Source of the DNA: Sisyra terminalis
Taxonomy: Eukaryota > Arthropoda > Insecta > Neuroptera > Sisyridae
DNA: 64,000 bases
NCBI GenBank assembly: GCA_958496175.1
Contig: OY292279.1
Coordinates: 19,716,001 to 19,780,000, forward strand
Direction: 5' to 3'
The position numbers and the translations under genes are program-made. The notes under the pieces were generated by a model. It saw nothing but the letters and a program-made list of their open reading frames with translations, was not told the DNA's origin and made no database searches. Positions 41,501 through 53,500 of the stretch are shown here, in pieces (the first letter of the stretch is position 1; each line of letters starts with the position of its first letter).

Positions 41501-44500
41501 GAAAAAGTTGTTTTCGCATCAACTGTTCGGTTTCTAGTAGTTGTTCTACTTTAATATCGGTATATTATCTTTCAACACGAATAGAAGAACAGATTCAAAA
41601 CTATTTTACTCCAGTTTCGGAGTTTACGGACTAAAAGTTGACCGCATATTGGAGAATTAACGAAACGTTGTCACTAGAATTACAAGAATTCATCAATAAA
41701 CGATTTTCCTGTTTCCTTCTTTGCGTTATCCTCTACTAATGTTGCACCTGTCGTTACTAACAGGAATTCCCATCCGAAAGCTACGATTTCACTGAAGAAT
41801 TACTTGTCACCATTTTCAATATAAACAGTAGAAGTTGCAAAATAATATATTATTGTTTAAATAAAATTCCAAATAAAATATTGATGACTGGACTACTTTC
41901 TGTATCTAAGTCTTTAAAAATTATACCTTCGAAGAACTTTTTGGATTATGCACAGTAATTCTTTGATCTAAGCTATATATAAATTAGTGTATGGTATTTA
42001 TATTCAAAAAAATAAAATAAAATAGAGAATTTTTACTACCTTTTATGTGACTAAATTTATACATTCATTTATATTATTTTTTGGACCTATAGAAACTTGA
42101 AATATAATTTTTACGACTTTGAAACAATCAGTTGAAGTTACCCAATATAAAAGATAAACACATGGTTACCTACCTCATAAGCAATTACATAGCTACTAAA
42201 AAAATAACATAATAAGAAATTATTTAAGTAGACGAAGCCAATAGGCATTTTTTATACAATGAAAAGGATAAACCCGCATCACACATTTTAAACAATGAAG
42301 AAACTTTTCCTCGTGATGTAAAAGTTTTTATTTTTTTCAAGTATACATAGAGTACACATTTTGAGTTCAAGGAAGCAGAAAATAAAAGAACATGTAAAGT
42401 CCAATTATAGTCTTCGTCCTTTTGAATCGAGTAATATGATAGTTACCAAGTTGTTAAAGGTTAGTAAAACAATGCCTATAATAGATAACACTGACGTAAT
42501 ATTTCCTATTTAAATGAAATCCAAAGTGTCATTGTCATTTTGTTAATGGTTTAATAGCTAGAAAACTTTGGTTTCGATTTAAATTATTTTATATTGAAAT
42601 ATAGATTAAGACAGAAAATCGTAAGCAATAGCAAAATTGGGTTATTGCATCGAATAAACGATCCTTTGCAGAGAACAATGAAGACAAAATATGATGGGGA
42701 GAAGAGATGCAGTTGATAGTTTCGTAACTTTTTGTTTTAGGTGGTACGTCTTGCAATATCAAAGGGGCTGGACATTTTTTTTACCATTAATGATTTGTGT
42801 AGATAATTTGTGTGAAAACTTTTGTGGAAAGTTGTTGTAAATTTAGAGAAGGGTTAATATTTTAGAGAGCATTGTATTAATGATTAATAATCATTTCATT
42901 AAATTTTTTTATCGCCTTGTAATCAATAAGGGAAATGAAACAATAAATTTTGTTTAGAAACTAGCAGTAAAATATTTTTATAACTCACGTATAACAATTT
43001 TCATAAAGATTCCACCTTTTTTGTCCAAAAATATTAAATTATTTTTCTTTTCAGAACCACAAGAACAAAGAGGGGCAAAAAATATAAGTAATATAGCTTT
43101 TTATAAGCTATCGAATTAACCCAATTTTGAATTTAACAAAAATATCGTCTTAATATCGCCTATATATGCAATAGGTCGCGAAAAGTGAACGAATGGTTAA
43201 GGTGGCCGATTTAAAAATAGTAGGTAATAGTAGCTAAAGATAAAGCGACAATTAAGAATTATCATATAATGAACAAACTATAATATAATGAATTTTCAGC
43301 AAAAATGTAAACATCAGCAAGTATTGTTGTAAAATAATACTAAATGGTTTTTAAAGTTTTAAGTAGTATAGGCTATGAAGCGTTTTGAATGTGAACTACT
43401 TGTTATTTTAGACGTAAGTGGTATTATGACGTATGCAAAGTGACAAAAATTTAGTTAAATTAGTCATTCACCAAACGGAATGCTTTACCCCTAGACAAAA
43501 AAAAAATATATTGACAACTTTGAAATCGTGTTATATTTGTAAATGGAAAGACTTATTTTTTCTAAAAAAGCCACAATTTTCAAAAAGAAAATCATTAATA
43601 GTTATTTTTTTCTGTAACTAATATTACCCCATTATGATTCAGAACTGAAAAAACCAAATTCCAGAACTGCAAAAAGTGTGTAGCCTTAAGTATTTATTTA
43701 TAAATTAATAAATATCTACTCACTTGTGATTAAAACTCATTGCTAAATAAGAAAATCCGTTGATGAAAAATTAAAGAATGAATTAAGATATTCAATTGTT
43801 AACAGACTATACATAAAGAATGATTTTTTCAATAATAATTGTTGCGTCATCAAAAGCAACAATAATAATTGAAATTCAATAAATAATAATTAATAAATCA
43901 CAACTTACTAATTAATTAACAACCTTAATATAACAATGAATAAGATATTAATGTGATATAAGATATTCATGTTATTCATGAATAAGATATTCATATCTAA
44001 AGATGGTGACACTTAATTTTTATTTAACAATTGTTAATAGTTGACAATAAACAGTTGAATAGCGCTGATTGTTAACAGACTAAATAAGAGACGATTTCTT
44101 CATTAGTAATAGTAAGTTCATAAGTGAATTCCCAACAAAACGTTATTGCGTCATCAAAAGTAATAATGATAATTGAATTCCAATAAATAATAATTATTAA
44201 ATCACAACTTATTAATTAAGCAATAATCTCAATATAACAAAAACAATGAATTAATATATTCATGTCTAAGTTGCGATAAAAGATGGCGACACTAAATTTT
44301 CCTTTATATTAAAAAATGACAATAATTTATAACAAAATTTCATAAGCATTTTCAACAATAAAATTGCAGTTTTTGTTAAAAACACGAAAACATTGTTAAA
44401 ACCGACAAGAAACACAAAATTTATTCATTTTGCAACTCAGCTATGCAGTTCAACTAATTATTTAACCATTTTCTTGGGAACTTGGGATATAGCCAAACTT

Positions 44501-47500
44501 GACTCATATTATAACAATAAAAAAAGCAATAAAATATCATTTTTGGTTTCACTGCTGTTTATTTATTATAATTTTACTCTGTACAATTTGGCATTGTTCA
44601 GCTTGAGCAACGCATTTTTACTCGTAAAATTAACCTAATTTATATGACATAAAACGTTATTTGCTTTTAAAAATCTACTTTAAAAATTTGTATTGGAAAT
44701 TTTCAATTTTAATAAAAATCGAATTTGCCTCATTTTATATGCATGAAAGCATCGAGCTATTTTATTAACGTGAAAGACAAGTTTTCCGTCGTAAAGACGA
44801 AAAAACGAAGAGGAAAACAAACGGGGAAAAAACTTTAGAATATATTGTAATATTAATATTAAATTTGTTGAAAAGTTTTTTCCAAAGTTTTTAAGTAGAT
44901 TTACCTTTTAAGAATGAAAAAACGAAGAAAATATATCGAAACTTGGATGGGCGAATGTGATGATCATAAAGCTTTTTTTTTCTTGGAATTCTCCACCTCA
45001 ATTACCCGCAAGCTACGTTTGCTCCGCGTTAGAGCTTATCGATATTTTATAAAGCTTAAAAGGTATTTTCTAAAATATTTATTTGCCTCATTCTCGCCAC
45101 ATCCAATCGCTATCTTATCTCTTTAAAATTGAATGTGTCTAAAATCCAATGAAATCTGAATCGCTACGCTCACTAACCCGAAAAGGCAGCAAGAACGCAA
45201 CCGTAACCAAAGCTCTGGGAAAGCTTTGGGAAAGCCAAACAGGCCGAAGCCTCCACCTACGCCAGGTCCGACTCGTTATATTTATGGGAGTCTGTCTATC
45301 GCAATGTCTATCTGTCGGTTGGTCGGTCGTTTGGTTGGTTTAACCCGATGGTAACGGGTTCGATAACGTATCGAGTTAATCGTCTTCGTTATTTATTGCC
45401 AAACGAAACATATTGAACTGCAATCGGGTGCTAAGTTAAAATTGATACCTGTCTGCTCGTCCCTCAACAGAGTCGGGTTACATCTAAAATGCATTTCTCA
45501 ACCAAACCAACATTGTAAATCGGATGTGGATTCCCACATATATGCTTTTTCATTCAATCATTCCTAAACCAACCGATTTCCACACGTTATTGCAGATTCA
45601 AATTTAAATTAATAGCTAATGCCACATATGAAATCTATCAGAATATGGAAAAATGATAGTAAACATCATTTTAAACATCATTTTTTTCTCAAATTTTCCG
45701 ATTAATAACTGTCGGAGTTGGAATGATTTCTCTTATAAAATTTTTCATTCATTGGTCAAAGTACTTAAACATTTTCAAACCAAATTTCTCTACACTTAAA
45801 CAAGCTTTTTCAAACCCTTTGAGTTATTCTCTTTGAATAGTTTACATTTTAAAAACTTTTATGAAAACTTTATTGATTTAATTTTTTTTGTAAAACAATA
45901 TTTTGATTTGTAAAACAAGAAAGTAATTTTCAAAAATCAAATGTAATGCTATAGCCGTTGATGGTAAGGGAGCAAATCCAGTTAGTATTTTGAAGATTTC
46001 TATTTTTAAAAAAAAATCCTGTGTACAGTTCCCACGTGATGGAATTGAAACCTTGTAAAATGTGAACTTCAAGATAATGCAACGCATGTAAAATATAGAG
46101 AGTAGAATAATTGTAGGGTTTAGTTGATAACATTGATTCTAAGTTTAGAAATTATTGAACATTTTATTCACATACATATAATAATTTTTTTCCGATTCCA
46201 ATTTTGTATTTTCGATAAAAGCTATGAAAGGTTTATGGTAACTGAAGTATGAAATAATAACTTTGGTTTCGAATTGATCAATAGATATATCGTTGGCATA
46301 TGAGTAATTACGTTGAGTAGAAGAACTAAGCACAAAAAATCAAGAGTGTGGTCCCATCATCAGTCAATCACAACTGGGTGGTCGAAAATCAGTGGAAGAA
46401 CTTTGAAGAAAATAAAGAGAGGGCGTTCCTAACTTCAGCTAATCACAGCTGGGTGATCGAAAATCAATGAAAGAACTATACAGTAAACAAAGAGAGGGGG
46501 TTTCCACCTTCAGCCAATTACAACTGGCTGATCGAAAATTAGTGGAAGAACCAAGCAGAAAACATAGGGAGGGCATTTCTATCAACATTCTTTTCAGAAT
46601 GGGGGTGGTTAGTATCGAATTACGCCAAAATATTTTGGGGTAATGGCTACAAAAGTTTCCTGACCGCTGCTATAATGTTTTCTATTTCATTATATTGTTC
46701 GTTAAATCTTATAGATTCAAAATGTATAGTAAATAAAAGTAATTATTTTGAATATAATACGATCAAAAACCACGGTTTATCACATACCTAGTAGTATTAC
46801 GAATACTGAAAAATATTTGAGATTTTCTTTTTGGTTGATTTTAAATTTAAAACCATTATACTATTATAAATTTTCACTTATTTGATAGTTTTTTTTAGGA
46901 AGTATTCCACTTCACATGGATGAAATAGTACAACCACGCGTGATACTAAATCTGTGATATATCAGAAAAAAAACTAAATATTTTTAGTTATGAATTACTA
47001 GTTGTGTACTTTAAGTTAAAATTAGTGCGACAAAAGTCCAAAAATTCAAGATTTAGGAAAAAATATACTTAAAAATAAAGTTTCTCATGGTATAAACTGT
47101 GGAGTTTTCCTAGAATTAATCATTATTTAAAACATAAGTTTTCAAATGAATAACAATCAACCTCCTCATCTGGGAAACAATTCTAACATCCTCCTACCAA
47201 ATAAGACTTTATGAATGCATTTCTAGGTATCTTTAAGTCTTTATAGAAAAATGCAAATAAAAATCATATTTTCCATTAATATCTTTGAATCAAATTAAAT
47301 TTTTGTTCATTTAAGTGCATTTGTTTAAGTGTAGTATACTGTAGCAAGAAAATGGTGTATGTATAAGTAGGAGTATTTAAAGAGGAATACATTGAAGTTT
47401 ACGGAAGTAGGGATGAAAACCATAATTTTGTATGCGTAGTCATTGTAACCCTCTTGGGAAGTTTTAGTGCCCACTGAGGGCAATATCACCCCTGTTAGAA

Positions 47501-50500
47501 CCGCCACTGATTTAATGATTATTTGAGATGTGTAACTTGAAAAAAAAAACTTAATTCATTGGCCTTTCTCCTGAAATATTTATAATTCATAATCAATTTA
47601 ATTTGATCTTTTTATTCATTCATGTGCTATCTTACTCATAATTTAATTATATTAATTTAATGGTTTCAATATGTCTGCTTCACTAAATCATTAATTTTAC
47701 ACAGTAAACAATCACAGATGTGCTGATTGCTAATTAATTATTTCTGGGTAAATTTCAGTATCTTCGATTTGACACCTCATTCGACAACCTTCCTGTTTAT
47801 GTGACGAAATCGAGGTCTAGTAAATCAAGTGTACAAAAGGCAAATATTTAAGGGGAACAGATGTTACCAGGGTAATCAATAGAAGGATAAATACGGTTCC
47901 CAATATCGTCATGTACTAATCCAAACTTTTATTATATTCGCACTGTAATGAAACTACAGTGTTACAATATTTTACAAGCAGTTTGCATTAATTAATCACT
48001 CGAGAAATTAGAAGAAACCGTTATTTTGGAAATATATTTCAAAAACAAGCTGCCGTCACAAAAGTTGTGCTAAAATTGAACTTGTATACTGGTTGTGGGT
48101 TATAATTAATTAATTAATATTTATACAACGAGCATATGCAAGATTGTGAGTCTTTGAACATTCTGCAAAAAGCCACAATAACCACACCGTCATAGGAACG
48201 ATGGCGTAAATGTTCTCGACTTCTACTGCCATTTAAGAGCATCTAATCCATTCATTTAACACACAACATAAAATATACGAAAAACAATTTATCAAACTCA
48301 TGAAATCCAAAAATTAATCTCACTAAAATACATAGGTTTTATCGTGAAAAGAGAAGCTCGTTCAAATGTTAATTTCTTAATGAAAAATCGATTTTTGAAA
48401 TAATAAATTCTTATTAAAACATCGAAAGCACTTCTGGAATCCCCACGATGATGACGATGTCGTAAAAACTTATTAGAAAGTGATTAATTTCTTTAAAACT
48501 TCCATTGAAGAGTCTGCCGAGGGACTTTAAATTCGTAAAAGTTTACGTTCGCCAAGTGGAACTCAATTGCATGAATTTTTATGCGACTTTAAAATAAGAT
48601 TTGGAAAAGTTCTGGAAAACAGCGTGAAAATAAGGAGAATAAAACATTAGGCAGGTAATAATATAATCATAAATGAATGAATGAATGAATAAGTGAACGA
48701 ATGGACGAAGGATGGAGCTAATCGGGAACAGGAACAACGTGCGAAAAACCAATATCTCTGAAGAAAATGTTCACAGGAGTGTGACGAATATTAAAAACTA
48801 TGGACGGAGTTCGGAGGGAATGCAAGCAGAAAGAACGGATAAGAAAGTTTTTCAACGTAGGCAAAATTTTCGTGTGGCGTTATGTGCAGAATGGCTTCAA
48901 AAGGGAATCTAAGGATTTATTTGCGCTATGTTAAATATAATATACGGGATATCCACCTACCTTTATTATGATGATTAATATCAGATTAAACGTACAAGTA
49001 ATTTATTTTCATAAAATTATTCAAACATTAAAAATTTGAACCCAAGAAACTTTCCGTTAAAATATCCATTGAGATATTTCTGAGTCTTAAAACATTTTTA
49101 CTCACTAAATACAATTACATCTTGTTCAAATGTCCAAAATTAAAGATAATATATGGTAGATGATAAAATTCAGATCTCAGCTTTTATTAAATAAAGAAGT
49201 CATTTTAGTTTGTTTAAGACCGGTTTTTTTTATTTATTTAATGTTTTTTAATATTCAAATTAGCTACGTTTATATTTTTTGTGATTCAAGAAGCCTGATG
49301 AAGTTACAATACGTAACGAAACGTAGCTATTTTGAATATTACAAAACATTAAATAAAAAAAAACGATCTTAAACAACCTGATTTGTCTAATTTAGAAAAT
49401 ATGGTAATAAAGAGATGGTAATAGAACCATTTAGTATAAGAGCTAGTAACGTTGAAAAAAAAAGAATTTTAAGAAAGCTGATTTTTTGATATAGCTACTC
49501 ATCGGTTTTTCGGTCAGCGTAAGGACAGTCTGGTTGCCGATAGAAGTTGCATTTATTTGTACAGATAGCTAAATAAATTTAGAAAAATGATCGCAAGAAA
49601 ATCTTTCTTTTTGAAGTTAAACTTCTTTAGCGGCGTTTTGAAAAAATAATGAGAGTGAATTTTCAATTTAGGTGACGGAAGTGACTACAGTATGAAGTTG
49701 CTCGCAAGTTCAGCGAGCGATTTTAGATGAAAGCTGGCCGTTTTTTGGGAGCGAATTGCATTGTACTAGAGTCGATCTCATCTCATATCTACTTTTCTAT
49801 ATTTGAATTAAAAATTAGTTTCATTATATAAATATACAATTACTTTTTTTTGTAATTTAATTTTTAGGACGTCGCTGTTTATACGAACAGGATATACATG
49901 TAATTTGCTATTTATCTTTATTGTAGATACACACCGTTGACTATTTAGACAAAGTGTATGTATATGCAATTGAATGTTTATACATAATAGTTTATGGTGA
50001 CAATCTACTTCTAAATAATAATTGTTTTCGATAAGTATTTTTCGAACTTATGACCCATGCTGTATTGATAAACAGTTAATCCATATATCTAATATACACT
50101 ATACAGTTTGTATAAGTAGCCAATTACGTATACATATTATACAGTAGGTACGTACCTTTAAGTCTTGAAAGAAAAATGCAAATATAAATCATATTTTTTA
50201 TTGATATTTTTGAACTCAATTGAATTCTTACTCATTTGAGTATATATGTCATGCATACTATAGCAAGGAAATGGTAACAGTATAAGTTAGAATATTTAAA
50301 GCGGAATATATTGAGGTTTACAGAAGTATTAAAGGGTGACAACCACACCTGGGGAAGTTTTAGTACCTACTGAGGGCAATATCGCTCCCATTGTAACCAT
50401 TATTGATTTAACGATAATTGTGTATACGTACAGTATTTATAAATAGCCAATTGTATCTATCATTTGAAAACCACTAACTTTTCGTGAAATATTCACAGTG

Positions 50501-53500
50501 CAACACTGACACAACTGGCTAATGACAAAAGTTAGCGATTGAAAATAATCGAAATGACAGTTGAAACCAATGACAACAGTTAGTTAGCTCAAATTTGAAG
50601 CAATAATTATTATATTTAAATTCCATACACATGGATGTGCTTACTACTCTACATTATTTATCATCTATCTTTGGCGCCATACATACATTTCCCTTTTATG
50701 TATGTTGGTTTTAAAAGCAAATTGTGCTTATAATTGTATCATATTTTAGTTACCAACATTAACCAAGTGCTAAAAAATTGAAAACTTAAATGATGTTCAA
50801 AATGTAATTTTTTAATATTGTCCTTAGTGATCAAACAGATTTTTATTAATTTGATATTAAGAATTTGCACACTAGATGCCAAAAGGTTGATAATATTGAG
50901 GCTGATTAAATCATTTACTTAAAATCAAAACTGGGTTCAAATTTTGTGGTTTGATTTTAAGGTTAAAAAATTACATTACTTCGGATTCACCTATTAGATA
51001 GGATGCGTCTTACAATCCCAAAGCGCCGGATATACACGCCAGAAATATTTTTTTGTTATACACTATAACAGTATACAAATTTTAGATTTTTCATGCTAAT
51101 TTTATCAAGAGTAAATGATAGACCCCAACAGTGAATCAATGCCTAGAAATGTCGCTTGATTTTCTACTACAAATACTTATTTTGATTGCTTTTTTCTTCT
51201 TCAGTGGTCATCCAATATTGCGGAATCTCTTTGTAACTTTAACCGAGTGCCGAGGTCAGGGGCATAACTTCGGGCGGCACATGAAAATAGGACGGCATAT
51301 TCATTGATAATTCCATAAAACATTTGGCCTTAAGAAAATTTGAAAAGTACTATTTTAGAAAGTTAAGGAATTTAAATGTATTTGATTTTTTACCAATTTT
51401 CTTGACAAATGATGAAAATTTAGAGCGGCGAATTTCTGATCGGCCTCGAGCAGTAAAATCATACGTTACGCCACTGATAAAATGTTTGCAAAAGGACTTA
51501 CATATAGTTATCGCCAAAAAAAAAATCAATGGAGTAAAGTTTATACAATTTATCTTTCTTTCTTTTATTTTTTCTTTGTATTTTTACTTTTAGGTATAGT
51601 AATCACTAAAATGTATGATTGTGATGAAAAATATTTTCAACCACAAGTTTCATTAAGCTGATTGATCAAAGAAATAGGCTTTTTCATTATAGTAATTGGA
51701 AATTTTTGGCTTTCTTGGAAATTAACTTTGGTTTTTGTTTATGATGCTTCTTGTATAATCTCTACAACAAACTTAATATAAAGTTTTCTTTTTTTGCCTT
51801 GGGCTAGTAGCCTGAATTCCGTGGGATCAATTCAACAATTCGGGATTGCTACGACGAAATGAGAAAAATAATAAAATTCTACCACTAAAATGCGCAGTTT
51901 CTAACAAGTGCATAAGAATTTGAAATAGCGATTTGCTGATGCAAAAATCTTTGAATATTCATAGGAATAATATTAAAAATTATTACAATTTATCTTCGTC
52001 TGTGAAATAAAAAATCGTATTCTTCAACTCAATTCTCTTTTTCATAACTCAGCGACCATTTTTCCATCTAAATTAATTAAAAGATGCAACAAAGTTTCTT
52101 ATCACTTCGTTTCTTCATTTCCTTTTTCTTAAAGTCCTTTTATACTTTCAATAAGGTACTATTTAGTTGGATACGAGTATGCCACATTTCTGATTGAATT
52201 TATTTCCATCTGATAAAGTATCAAATAAATTATTCGTCCAAAATATTTCTTTCGTTCGGTATCAGATCTAAATATAATTCGATTTTCAGCGTTTCATCTC
52301 TACGAAATTCGTTTAGTAAAATTTTTGTACTCGTGAAAGCATTCATTTAATTTATAATGGTCGGTTTTTCAATTATATTTAATTAAAATTTTTCTTATTT
52401 AAATACATTATACGAAAGCAAAATTTAATTATGCGTTCAAACGTGAAAATTTCAAATGAATTTTGCGATATTGGAAATTTTAATATTTTTAGTAATTTCG
52501 TTCAGTGTATTGAACAAGCCAGTGCCATCGGGGAATTAATTCGATTGTTTGAAATTATACAGGCAGGTCGGTTTTGTTTTCATTAAAAATTTCATTTTTC
52601 CCTGTATTTAACCATAATTTGCTCAAACTTGGTCATTTATTCCACTTTAGAAAATTATCAAATCATAAATGTAATAACAATAGAAATTTCCCAGAGATTA
52701 ATTTCTTTAGACAAGTTTCTATAACTTCCTTGATTTCATACACACCTATAGAATTTAAAAAAAAATATTCATCAGCAGGTAACGGCTAATTTAAATAACG
52801 CGTTTTTTAAAGAATAAATAAAATATAGATACTTAAAATAATAAAAGAATTCCTCAATACTGATGTAGGCATTCGTCAAAGAATTGAATACCTTAAAAAC
52901 CAATATATATTATTTAGTATAAACTGGAGCATTATCTAATATAACCCATCATATAGACAATTCATAATACCTACCTACTATCAAACCATACTTCCTGAAT
53001 ATTATTGTATCATATTAATGTAAAAGACTACTATTTTATTGTTGTATAATATTATATTTAATAGTCATTAATGACCTTTGTTGTTAAAAAACGACTATAA
53101 ATAATAAAAAATTAATAAAATATGGATGGTGCAATAAATTCGTTTGGGTATTTTACTTTCAAGAAGTGTGATGTATAGTCATTAAAAAAGGTTTCCTTCA
53201 CTATAAAACAACGTGTTATCGTTGAATTATTTTATGAGCATTAGCGTTCTGTGAAAAGTGTTTTTCGAAGATTATGAGGAATTTAGGGTTTACATAATCG
53301 TCCTTTAAAGAGAATTATTGGAATTATTGAAGAATTATTAAAAATTTTCAAAAACCAGTTCGGTAGAAGATCAAAAAAGAAAAAAATACCGTCGTAACGG
53401 TTGTTCACAAGAAAATATTGGGTTGGTTCTTGAAAGTGTTGTTGAATACCTTAAAGAATCCGTTAGACGACGTTTGCAACAAGGTGGCCTTAGTGTATAA

